Below are positions 11,327-21,690 of a DNA stretch of 64,000 nucleotides, in pieces (position 1 is the stretch's first letter; each line of letters starts with the position of its first letter). The position numbers and the translations under genes are program-made. The notes under the pieces are model-generated. The model made no database searches and had not been told where the DNA came from. It saw only the letters and a list, made by a program, of their open reading frames with translations. The DNA is from Pegoplata infirma (Eukaryota > Arthropoda > Insecta > Diptera > Anthomyiidae), in NCBI GenBank assembly GCA_963921195.1, contig OY992541.1, forward strand, positions 16,302,012 through 16,366,011. The letters run 5' to 3'.

Positions 11327-12400
11327 CCCAGCAAAAATTGGCATTACTATTAATGGGTTTTGTAATCCGAAGCAGATGTTAATAAGTAGTTACTTATTGA
11401 ATGAAACACTAATTATTTTAACAAGGGCGTGAGACAAAAATAACTAGTGAAGAGTATGGAGATAAATAAGTAGTTACTGCCTCGGATTACAAATAAGGAG
11501 TAAAAACCCATTACCAATAATGAGTAAAATAATTAATTAAAACTTTTAAAATTTAACTTGTTTTTACTAAAACTTAAAAATTGCGTAATTTTTATTAAGT
11601 TTTTAAGTACTTTTTAAGTTAATTGAATTGTAAAGGTTAAAAACTGCAAGTGCAAGAAGATATCATTACTTAGAGGTGCTTTTATAACATATTACTTAGA
11701 ATTAGTTAATTTTGGGTTTAAAATAATGTTAATGGTAATGGGTACTCATTATAAATAATGCAATTGGTAATGTTTACTTTTCACTACTCATTACTAGGGA
11801 TGAGAATTTCATGCACTAAAAAATTGAAAATATGCGCTTAAAATATGCGCTAAAAGATTCAAAATATGCACTAAAAAACCTTAAAATATGCACTAAAAAC
11901 TAAAAATGTGTACAATAAAAACCTTGTTTTCATAGGAAAAACTTCTTAAAAAGCAAAAAATAAAGCCGCGTTTAAATAGTAACATTTAACATTTTTTATA
12001 AGCAAGATTTTTTTTTTAGAAATTAAGAAAATCTATAAAAAAAATTTAAAAAAAATAAATAATTTTTCCTATTTTCAAAAAAAAAAAAAAAATTAAATTT
12101 TAAATAGTTTTTGGAAAAAATAAATTTCAATTTGTGTTTTTGCTAATTTATGTCAAAATATGCAAAAATATGCACTTAAAAGTTCAAAATATGCACAAAA
12201 TATGCATTTAAAATCAAATAATGCAAAAATATGCATTTTCACCAAAATATGCAAAAATATGCAAAAACAAATCGATGCCATTTTAACGCAAATTTCTTGA
12301 TTCGGAAAGATAATTGGTCGATATCGTTTTTAGACTATCGACAAAAAACATGCATTTGCATGGAAATCTCATCCCTACTCATTACCATGTTTTTGCTGGG
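11327..12400. mobile_element. CCCAGCA-family MITE, copy 2
   Basis: TIRs CCCAGCAAAAAT/ATGTTTTTGCTGGG, TSD AC (11325-11326, 12401-12402), inserted in transposase coding. The body (11327-11794) is homologous, inverted, to copy 3. A hAT MITE (11795-12377) is nested near its right end. Removing it restores the frame across GPVGHSRW. Confidence 0.85.
11795..12377. mobile_element. hAT MITE with AATATGCA motif repeats
   Basis: TIRs TAGGGATGAGAATTTC and GGAAATCTCATCCCTA with a perfect 8-bp TSD CTCATTAC (11787-11794, 12378-12385). The interior carries about fifteen copies of AAAATATGCA-like motifs clustered towards both ends. A second, truncated and inverted copy begins at 36267. Non-coding, non-autonomous. 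Confidence 0.9.
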
Positions 12401-12555
12401 ACTGGTCCAGGTTTGATGTTTGCATGATTAATTGAGCAACTACCATTTGAAACGGCTTGGGCAATTTGGTATAGATATTAAAGGCGTACGGGCATAGCGC
12501 CCAAGGTCTTATCGCCCAAAACCGTAAATGTCATATCGCCCAAGCTGCGACATAT

Positions 12556-13024
12556 CCCAGCAAAAACATGGTAATGAGTTGTGAAAAGTAATCATTACCA
12601 AGTACATTATGAGTACCCATTACCAATAACATTATTTTAAGCCCAAAAGTAACTACTTTTCAGTAATATGTTATAAAAGCACTTCTAAGTAATAATATCT
12701 CCTTGCACTTGCAGTTTTTAACCTTTACAATTCAATTAACTTAAAAACTTAATAAAAATTACGCAATTTTTAAGTTTTAGTAAAAACAAGTTAAATTTTA
12801 AATGTTTTAGTTAACTAATTATTTTACTTCTTATTGGTAATGGGTTTTTACTCCTTATTAGTAATCCGAGTCAGTAACTACTTATTTACCTCCATACTCT
12901 TCACTAGTTATTTTTGTCTCACGCCCTTGTTAAAATAATTAGTGTTTCATTCAATAAGTAACTACTGATTAACATCTGTTTCGGATTACAAAACCCATTA
13001 CTAGTAATGTCAATTTTTGCTGGG
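12556..13024. mobile_element. CCCAGCA-family MITE, copy 3
   Basis: 469 bp, TIRs CCCAGCAAAAAC and TTTTTGCTGGG, TSD AT (12554-12555, 13025-13026). It is the reverse complement of the copy 2 body; for example CACGCCCTTGTTAAAATAAT at about 12921 is the inverse of about 11410. Non-coding. Confidence 0.85.
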
Positions 13025-13141
13025 ATAGCCCAAAATGAAAGGTATAAAAATGTTATTTCTCCCAAAACAAAATTGTCAAAAAATCCAAAATATTTTTTTT
13101 GGGCGAAATTACGAATTCTATGATTTGTTTTTTTGTAATAA

Positions 13142-13378
13142 AGGTTTCCTGCGTAGCCGGCCTTCGGCCGGTCTTAGGGATTACATACTCCATGCATTAA
13201 ACCCACCCTCTCTGCAAACCAAAGCTATTTTGGTTATCAGGCCTTTTTGATGCATAACAAATTTGATAGTATTAAGGCCTGCTACCCTATAAACTTTACT
13301 TTGCGGAGAGGGTGGGTTTAATGGATAGATTTTGTATCCCTAAGCCCGGCTAAAGGCCGGCTACGCAAAAAACCTTGT
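13142..13378. repeat. Foldback around GCGTAGCCGGCC, right arm tandemly duplicated
   Basis: GGTTTCCTGCGTAGCCGGCC at 13142 is mirrored at about 13355-13378 (GGCCGGCTACGCAAAAAACC), with CCCACCCTCTC mirrored in between. The segment starting AAGGCCTGCTACCCTA at about 13273 is repeated at about 13549, so the right half plus flank (about 275 bp) is duplicated head to tail up to about 13800. Confidence 0.75.
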
Positions 13379-13820
13379 AAACTATGTCTTACAAAAAAAC
13401 AATATTGGTGAGTTTTATGATTATTTTTTTGGGCGCTATGACATTTTATAAATTCAACATTTTGATATTTGGGTAATATGAAATTTTTGATAATTTATAT
13501 TAATTTAAAGAAAATTGTTACAATGCCCAAAAATAATACCCAAAAATTAAGGCCTGCTACCCTAGAAACTTTACTTTGCGGAGAGGGTGGGTTTAATGGA
13601 TAGATTTTGTATCCCTAAGCCCGGCTAAAGGCCGGCTACGCAAAAAACCTTGTAAACTATGTCTTACAAAAAAACAATATTGGTGAGTTTTATGATTATT
13701 TTTTTGGGCGCTATGACATTTTATAAATTCAACATTTTGATATTTGGGTAATATGAAATTTTTGATAATTTATATTAATTTAAAGAAAATTGTTACAATA
13801 CCCAAAAATAATGGCCATAT
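13273..13820. repeat. ~275-bp tandem duplication
   Basis: Two near-identical copies begin at about 13273 and 13548 and differ at only a few bases (for example TACCCTATAAAC against TACCCTAGAAAC). High identity means the duplication is younger than the surrounding MULE-like element. Confidence 0.85.
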
Positions 13821-14012
13821 CGTCCAAAAAATTTTGCAACAACAACTTACACACATTTTTTTTGGGTTGAATGACTTTTCTAAATTGGGCGATATGCACT
13901 TGGGCGTTATGTCCGTACGCCGATATTAAACGTCCGTGGAAAGTTGATTTTCAGCATCTGTACTCATTGGAGGTATGTGTTCAAGTGGAATAAGTTGAAA
14001 ATTTTCGATAAC

Positions 14013-14789
14013 CTGAAAAATGTTTATATTATTTAAATAAAACAAGTAAGAGTGTTAAATTCGGCTGTGCCGAATCTGTTATACCCTCCAACATGCAAAA
14101 AAAAAATTGCAGGGGCGTTTTTGGGGGGGGGGGGGTCAGGGGGTTGGTAGTGGTAATTGGGGGGGCAAATTTCTCCACGAATATGTGTTTAAAAATTCAT
14201 TTTTATGATTTTTGCACTAAAGAAATACAAGATTATCATTATTTAAAAAAAAAAACGTTTTATTCCACGCCCATAAAAGGGGGGCGGACCGAAAAAAGGG
14301 AACTTTCTAATTCTCTGGGTCAAAATGCAGGATTTTGAACTTCTTGAGGCATAAAAATGTTGCATTTGTTAAACAAAAACACAAAAAATCATGTAAAATT
14401 ATGGTATTTTTAGGAGGTTGGTTTAGTTCTTCAAGGGGGAACTTTTTTCCCCCTGGTACAATTTTGCTCATTTACGAACTTAACCTGCCTATTAACATAA
14501 GACATATTCGTGCCAAATGTCGGAAGTCTAGTTCTTTTATTTTGGACTGCATCGTGTCTTATACAGACGGACGGACGGACGGACGGAAGGACATACGGAC
14601 ATTCTAGAAAAGTCTTAGAATCGATCATAGATCAATAATATATATACTTTATGGAGTCCCCGATCGATATTTCGATGCGTTATAAACGGAATGACAAAGT
14701 GAGTATACCCCCATACTGTGGTTGGAGGGTATAAAAATTACAAAACTACATCGTATAGAGAAAGAAGTACATAAAGTTATGATATTTAC
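14013..14789 (-). other. Spliceosomal intron of the transposase pseudogene
   Basis: The minus-strand donor CAA|GTAAATATC lies at 14790/14789 and the acceptor TTTTTCAG|GTT at 14013/14012. Coding on both sides (TLQ before, VIENFQLIPLEH after) is in the same conceptual frame. The intron is occupied almost entirely by DINE-like copy F1a; without it, about 85 bp remain, a normal fly intron size. Confidence 0.7.
14043..14733 (-). mobile_element. DINE-1/mini-me-like element F1a
   Basis: Complete copy in reverse orientation. The left end has CAAGTAAGAGTGTTA and the hairpin ATTCGGCTGTGCCGAAT, then TATACCCTCCAAC. The GTCY core appears as (GGAC)n at about 14566-14583. The right end is GTTGGAGGGTATA. 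It lies in the transposase intron. Confidence 0.82.
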
Positions 14790-15959
14790 TTGTAATGTAT
14801 TGCAAATATCTATCCTTTGAGCTAACGATCCAGTGATTTTTGTCGGTCCAGTAGTGGCCGATTTTTCGACAGCGTTGTACAGATGTCGGAACGGCAATTC
14901 GTTAAAATGAAGTTAACAGATAAACCAATGTATTGGTCTATCTAGATAGCGTTCGATGAGACGCAATACACCTCTAGATGTGCCAGTGTTTGCCACCTCA
15001 CCGTCACTACAGACGGCAATTAAATTTTCAAGTAAAAGATTTTTAGATTTGAAAAATTCAATCAATTCGGCTTGTTTCGCTTTGGAGGTTTCGCCTTTGC
15101 CTTCTTAATTCACATAGCGAATTAGTGACGAATGTGGTTCACGTATTACTACTAGGTGTGGTTCTTTTCGCATTATAGTGTGATATACTTCATTAATTTT
15201 CTCCCGAGTTAATGAATCATTTTTGCGACCATCAAACGAAAAAGCGATCAACGATTCATCATTGGGTGGTATGAATAAAAACTAGCATTTACTAAATGCT
15301 CATACGGTTTGCTAAATTATTTTGATTTTAAGAAATTACTTGATTTAGTATTCCAAAAAAAATAAACAAAGCAAAGACTCAGCACGAAAAAGTAAATACT
15401 TGATTTGATATGAATAAAAGCAAAGAAAATCAAGTATTTACTCCAAAAAATTTAGTCTGCTCTTGAGTAGACTAAGAATCTTAAATTTCGCGGAAAATAG
15501 GAATTTAGCCAAATTTTCTAAATTGTATAAATATAAAAACAAAAAACAAAATCAAATAAGTGAATATTTAAAATTTTTCTTATCATTAAATGCATTTAAT
15601 TCACTTTAATTTTTTTCACCCTACACATGCAATATAATTAAGTCCCATTGGTTGGACAAATATTTTAGGCCACACTAATAATAAGTTGTGGCGAGGATTA
15701 TTCTTTTATTTAAGACTTTATGAGTTTAAAATATTTAAGGACACTTTTCAAAACAGTTTACACATTTATTTTTCCTATGGTTGTAAAAACTTTATTGAAA
15801 AATTCAAAATATAGAATGCAAATTTTTGGCATTTTCTCTTTATTTATGTGCAAATTTAACTCAATTTTTACATTTAAAAGAAATAGGACCTAAAATTTTC
15901 AGTTTTCTATAGAAAGCATATGAGCAGGAATATAATTTTTTTTTTTTGGAAACTGACAC

Positions 15960-17345
15960 TTTTTCTAGGAGAAAAATTTCACAGAGTCTGTGAGTCACTG
16001 ACTGTAACATTTTCTATGAGAAACATGTTTCAGAAACAGATTTTTGGTTTAGAATCTGAGACCCTTTTTATGAGAAAAACATCTTAGAAATAGAAACGAT
16101 ACATTTTTTCCAAAAAATGTTTCAGAATATCTGATTTCTTCTTTAAGAGAAATGTCTTAGAATCCGAGATTTTTTTCAGCAAGAAAAATGTTTCAGAAAA
16201 AGGAAAATGATTCTGAATAAGCTATTTTATCTACATATAAAACGACTTAGAATCTGAAACTTTTTCTTCAAGAAAAATTTCTCAGTAACTTCAACTTTTT
16301 CTAAAAAATTTTTTCCAGAATCTGCTACTTCTTTTACGAGAAAAATGTCTCAGAATCTTCCACTTTTTACACAAACAAAAAATGATTTAGCATCTTCAAC
16401 TTTTTCTATAAGAAAAATGTCTTAGAATCTGCGACTTTTTCTACAAGAAAAATTTCTAAGAATCTACAACTTTTTTAATGAGAAAAATGTCTCAGAATCT
16501 GAGTTCGTTTTCTATAAGAATAATGTCTCAGATTCTGCGACTTTTCTATAAAAAATGTCTTAGATTCTGTGATTTTTTCTATAAGAAAATATCTTAGAAT
16601 CTGCGACTTTTTCTTAAAAAAAAATGCCTCAGAGTCTGCGACTTTTACTTAAGAAAAATGTCTCAGAATATGCGACTTTTTCTTTAAGAAAAATTTCTCA
16701 GAATCTGTGACATTTTGTAAAGAAAAATGCCCCAGAATCTGCAACTTCTTCTACAAGAAAAATATATCAGAATTTTGAACTTCTTGTATAAGAAAAATGT
16801 CTCAAAATCTGTGACTTTTCTTTAAAAAAAGTCTAAGAATCTGCGACTTTTTCTGTTACAAAAATGTCAAAATCTAACTCTGTCTCAGAATCTTGCGGCG
16901 TTTTTTTATTAAAAAAGGGTTTTATAATCTGAGACTTTTTCAATAAAAAAAGTCTTAGAATCTGCCAAGTTTTCTCAGAATCTAAAACTTTTTCTACAAA
17001 AAAAAAATGTTTTGGAAACTTACAATTTTTTGTAAGAAAATGTCTTAAGGTACCTACATACGACGCAATATTATGTACAATATTCAATTATATTGAAGGT
17101 GTGTGGGTAATATTGACGATTGTACAATGGTCAATCTTACCCACACATCATCAATATAATTGAATATTGTACATAATATTGCGTCGTCTGTATGCACCTT
17201 TAGAATCGAAAACAGTTTCTATAACAAAACTGTCTCCGAATCTAAAAAAAAAGGCCCAAATTCTGAGACTTTTTGTAAAGTGTCTTAAAATCAAAGAAAT
17301 TGTTGACTTTAAGATTTTTGCATTACAACAGTGTCTCAGAATCAC
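15960..17345. repeat. TCTCAGAATCTG satellite, array 1 (degenerate ~34-bp units)
   Basis: About 30 diverged units, each with TCTCAGAATCTG, then CGACTTTTTCT and ATAAGAAAAATG. The same unit, far better preserved, forms a 2-kb array at 59790-61770 inside an unrelated element. The TTAG in one unit was the target of the hairpin MITE at 17048. Confidence 0.85.
17048..17199. mobile_element. 152-bp hairpin MITE, TSD TTA
   Basis: Near-perfect inverted repeat: about 65-bp arms starting AGGTACCTACATACGACGC and mirrored up to GCACCT. The TSD TTA (17045-17047, 17200-17202) sits in a satellite unit (GTCTTAGAATC). The 3-bp TTA TSD fits PIF/Harbinger MITEs. Confidence 0.85.
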
Positions 17346-20180
17346 CCTTTTTATAGAAAACTGTCAATCAGGTTTAACCAAATTTATATTTTGACAATTT
17401 GGGAATTATCTTCACTTCTGTATTTGGATGGATGCCGTTACACAACAAGAAAGCTTAGCAAGGATGAATGTTTGGTAACTTCCACTCATTTAGTAATTGT
17501 CTTTGATGTTCCAAATAGTAGCTATATCGTCAATCTGCAGATTAAAAAAAAATGTGTAATTATCAGTTTTTGTGTTTTTGCAAATCTGAATTAAGCTTTT
17601 TGGACAAGAAGCACATTTGGTTTACAAATGTGTAGTTAGTTAGTTAAGGTTTTTGTCCAAAATCACCAAATCTTATAATCACACTAACCTGATCAATAAA
17701 TTTTAATCACTTCAATAGGGTGCAAAATCATACAACTTATTTAAGGCACTTTAACTGTTACCAAGCTACAAACAACAGTTTGGCTAAGCACATTTTTATT
17801 TTATGGCCCAATTTAATCACATAACTTACACGAAAACAACACGATTTTAAAGTTTTAAAAATAAATAAAATTTTTTGGATTATTTATTTTTGTTTATTTT
17901 TTGTTATTGACATTTCTGATTGCTAGAAATTACTTAGCCGAATTTTCGGGTAAATTTTGTTAAGTTTTTTTTATTCATATAAAATTAAGCAAATACTTTA
18001 AGAAATTACTTTGCTAAAAGTAAATAGTAAAAAGTAATGTCTAATTTTTATTCATACCACCCATTGTGATTTGCTTGTAAAATATCGTGTCTCGATTTTT
18101 CACGCTCTCGGCTCACTTTTCTTTTATCCATAATAATGGTTTCACCTCGCTCATCCTTAAACTGTATGTCAGCGAATAAATAAATAGAATAAAAATATGA
18201 AATAGAACATTTTTATGATTTTGCACTATGAACAACTAAAAATGGTAATTTATCAATAATTTCACAAAAAATTTGCACTTACACAAGGCCAAAACTGCCT
18301 GAAGGAGCGTTCTAATGCTTTTGCGATGTACTAGAGAGTTCTTAACTATTGTCTTGGCTACAATTTTTGTCTTAGTATTGGATCGAAAATCTCAATGGTT
18401 TGGCTGTTATAGGCCAAAATATCAAAAAAAAAATTACAAAAAGTGGTGAATTTTCTACATTTTTGACCATGAAAACGAAGTTTTTTCTAATATGTTCAGA
18501 GAAATTGTAGCCCGAGACCATAGCTACAACTTTATTTTTGAAAATAAGTCAAAATTTCAAATAGTTTACGAAATATGAGCCCAAGAAAATTTGCAAATTT
18601 TCCAAAAAAAATAAAGTCTGAGAAAAAACTTCAAGTCAAAATCGGGAGGCTCGATTTTCACCGTAGACTTATGGTCTAGTTGACTTTTTTGCTCAGTACA
18701 ATCCCAAGAATCAGAAACGCGAAGCGCCCATTAAGATTTTTTTCCTTCCTTACTAATCGCCCCACCCTAATGGGGGTATACTCACTTTGTCATTCCGTGT
18801 GTAACGCATCAAAATATCGGTCTAGGACCCCATAAAGTATATCGGCCATTCCAGGAAAGACCGGCCAAAAATGGGCATTTTTTGACCTTGGGTCGTCTGA
18901 ATATCACAAAACTTTTTTTGTAGGAACTCTAAGAAGCCATTAAGAGAATTCAGTTTTCAGTTTATAGAAATTTAAAAACCCCTCGATTTTATTCGCGTTT
19001 TTAATTTTTTGAAATATCAACAAATTGGAAAAAGTGGGTAACTTTGTAAATTAATATCTCAGCCAATTCTTTATGCATTTTTATCATTCTAAACGAGTTT
19101 AATTGCCAATATCGTCTACTCTTACAATATTATAGTAGAAAAAAAATTTTGAACTGCAGAATGCATTTTTTAAGTCTAAAATGCATTTTTTAAGTCTAAG
19201 GGCCTCTTCGATTTTTGTTATCTTTCATGTTAATCAAAATATAACATTTTTACTGAAGACCTGCATTTATAATATTTTGGGTCTCGCAGTTAAAATATTT
19301 AAATTATTTTTTTTAAAAATCACTTATTTTTTTCCATACAAAACTTGAAATTTGTTCACAATTTTTCGATTTTTTTTTAATTTTTTTTAAATAGGATTGT
19401 ATAAGTCGAAAATTATACCAGCAAGGTAAACCAAATTCGAGTATGCTAAATTTAATAATTTGTTAGCCGCTTCGTGATATCCGCGACTTTTGCAATTTGT
19501 ATGCTAATGTGCCATAAAATCGATATTTTTATACTTTTGGGATAGTTTTTAAATTTAAATTTAAAAAAATCGAATAAATATATTTAAAATTAAAAGATGC
19601 TGTATTTTTTTTTTTTTTTTTTTTTTGAGAGAGAGAAAAAATATTTTTTTTGAAAGTTTTTTTTCTGTCATCTTTCGTATTTTAGACATTTTCAAACATA
19701 AATATCAAAATTAAAAAATACAATAAAAAAATTTCGCTAGAAATCAAATTTCCGCAAATAAAAATTACAGTGTTATACTGTTATTATACATTTAAAAAAT
19801 GTAAAAAGGTTCTGACCCAGAAACCAGATCCACTAATTTTTATATATATTGACCTTCTGTATTCGTCATCAGAATTGAATTCTATCGTTGGGTTTTCCTG
19901 TAATTTACAAGGAAAGTCCGCAAAGTGTACCTACATAATTTGTAAATTTGACCAAGTTAAAAACTTTTTCGCGAATACGTAGTAATTTTGCTGGTAGATG
20001 TCGTAAATTTAAATAAAAAAAAACGTTCACATAAAAATATATTTTTCGCGAAAAAAAATAATTCTGCAAGTGAAAATTACAGTGTTTTATTACACCGTCC
20101 GACACACTTTTGTACACATGGAACAGACCGAAAAATTCTGACAGTAGAGCTGAATATAAAATACACGTGTCTCCCAGTTT

Positions 20181-20741
20181 TTATACCCTCCAACCACAGT
20201 ATGGGGGTATACTCACTTTGTGATTCCGTGTGTAACGCATCGAAATATCGGTCTAAGACCCTATAAAGTAAATATTTTATTGATCAGTGATCGATTCTAA
20301 GACATTCTAGCGATGTCCGTCCGTCCGTCCGTCCGTCCGTCCGTCTGTCCGTCTGTCCGTCTGTAGAGGACACGATACAGTCCAAAATAAAAGAGCTAGA
20401 CTCCCGAGGTTTGGCACGAATATGTCTTATATTTCTAGGCAGGTTAAGTTCGGAAATGGGCAAAATCGGACCAAGGGGAAAAAGTTCCCTCTTAGAGAAC
20501 TAAACTAACCTAAGAAAAACCGAATTTTTTGCAGTGTTTTTTGTACTTTTCTTCAGCAAATTCAACATTTTTATGTCAGAATAAGGTGCCCCCAACGTCT
20601 CCCACCAAACTCCTACCTACCCCGAACCCCCCCCCCCCCCCCCAAAAAAAAAAAGACGCCCCAGGAAATTTTTTTATATTTTTTTTTAAATATTGGAGGG
20701 TATAAAAGATTCGGCACAGCCGAATGTAATACTCTCACTTG
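20181..20741 (+). mobile_element. DINE-1/mini-me-like element F1c
   Basis: Complete copy. Start TATACCCTCCAACCACAG, then CATTCCGTGTGTAACGCATC-like block, a (GTCC)n(GTCT)n core at 20317-20362, GGAGGGTATA, hairpin TTCGGCACAGCCGAA and end CTCTCACTTG. A C-run and A-run near 20630-20655 are expanded homopolymers. Confidence 0.85.
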
Positions 20742-21577
20742 TTTTAGATCAATTCGCGTTTTCGCGAAAAACGCCAATAAATATATGTGTGTTTTTCCAA
20801 AGTAGTGTGAAATAAGTTGAAAACATTATTAAATCTACTTGTGAGCTAAATAATGTTTAAACATGTCTTTAGTCAATTTTTTACAACAGAATTTTTTTTT
20901 TAAATGCACTAAGATTGCTATCTTTAGTAGCCAACTGGTTTTTTTTGGTCCAAAATGGTTTTTGCTATTTTTCCCGTAAAAGGGTCCTAAATCGGCTTCA
21001 TTTAGGGGGCAAGCATTTTCAAATTCGAAAAAAAAGCCGAATTCGGGACGCGCAAGTGGTCAGCTTGTTAAAAAAAGTATAAAATTTACACACAGTGTTC
21101 ATATAAAGCACTTTTTTTCGTTCTATGGCGTACTAATACAATCGAACTAAAAAATAACGAAAAAAACGCAAAAATTTAAAAATAATTTAAATATTTGTGT
21201 GATCTAAGCGTTTTCTTTAAAAAAATTTTAAAAATATAACAACTACGAGACCCAAAAAAGTTTAGATACAGGTCTTTAGTAAAAATTACATATTTTATTA
21301 AATACAAAACAGAAAATAAATCGAAGAGTCCCTTTGACCTAAAAAATGCATTTAGGAAATGCAATTGCATACAAAATGCATTTTTGAATTTAAAATATTT
21401 TTTGTAAAACAATATTGTAAAATAAGACAATATTGCCTTTCAAACTCATTTTCAATAACAAAGATCCATTAAGAATTGCCTAAGATATGCATCTACAAAG
21501 TTGACCATTTTTTTAATTTTTTTGATTTTTCAAAATATGAAAATCGCGAATAAAATCTAATGTTTTCAGAATTTATA

Positions 21578-21690
21578 TTCGATTAGAGTTTTATTCTAGT
21601 TCGAGGCCCAAAAATATTTCTATTTATGATATTGTCATAATAGAGTATTTTTAATTTATTGCTTTAAATAAAACTCTAATCGAATATATA
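21578..21690. repeat. Short hairpin, TCGATTAGAGTTTTATT arms
   Basis: ATTCGATTAGAGTTTTATT at about 21586 is mirrored as AATAAAACTCTAATCGAAT at 21669-21687. A small hairpin or MITE nested in the foldback arm, flanked by AT-rich repeats that obscure a TSD. Confidence 0.7.

Larger units (their letters stand above)
12483..13921. mobile_element. MULE-like TIR element with 9-bp TSD
   Basis: TIRs GGCGTACGGGCATAGCGCCC and the inverse of GGCGTACGGACATAACGCCC (21 of 23 match), with a perfect 9-bp TSD GATATTAAA (12474-12482, 13922-13930). A 9-bp TSD points to Mutator-like elements. There is no transposase ORF. The interior is full of TTGGGCGATATG/CGCCCAAA motifs and holds MITE copy 3 and a foldback. Confidence 0.85.
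15264..18062. mobile_element. 2.8-kb TIR element GGGTGGTATGAATAAAAA, TSD ATT
   Basis: TIRs GGGTGGTATGAATAAAAACT and near-perfect inverse (one mismatch in 20). The 3-bp TSD ATT lies at 15261-15263 and 18063-18065. Removal restores the transposase frame (HNDESL). It contains a degenerate satellite (15960-17345) and a hairpin MITE (17048-17199). A 3-bp TSD is compatible with PIF/Harbinger but no transposase is visible, so the class is open. Confidence 0.82.
10609..18180 (-). pseudogene. Transposase-like pseudogene of the hAT-like element, two or more exons
   Basis: Coding pieces read 18180-18066, 15263-14790, 14012-13931, 12482-12403 and 11326-10609. Visible blocks are FDGRKND (putative first acidic residue), CSDGEVANTG, LHFNELPFRHLYNAVE, TTGPTKITG, GPVGHSRWITKASRLL, YIATENPS, ARYIMKVYVPM and, near the C terminus, IPCHIQGTERHVQLL with SRKDLEGNL and a stop at 10609. 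Insertions rejoin in one frame when removed. In-frame stops lie at 15105, 14913, 13926 and 10834, with a one-base shift in an A8 run at about 10990. I recall similar unnamed proteins from Hydra and arthropods but cannot name the family. The transposase would cut and paste this element. It is dead here. Confidence 0.78.
9888..18769 (-). mobile_element. 8.9-kb hAT-like transposon with ~570-bp TIRs
   Basis: Ends TAGGGTGGGGCGATT and its inverse, flanked by the perfect 8-bp TSD ATGGGGGT (9880-9887, 18770-18777). Both terminal ~570 bp are inverted copies of each other; for example GAAGGAGCGTTCTAATGC at 18300 is the inverse of about 10345. An 8-bp TSD and a TAGGG terminus fit hAT. Inverted repeats this long are unusual for hAT. 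A minus-strand transposase gene with an intron fills the interior and has been broken by stops and by four nested insertions: a MITE (11327-12400), a MULE-like element (12483-13921), DINE-like F1a (14043-14733) and a 3-bp-TSD element (15264-18062). Confidence 0.87.
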
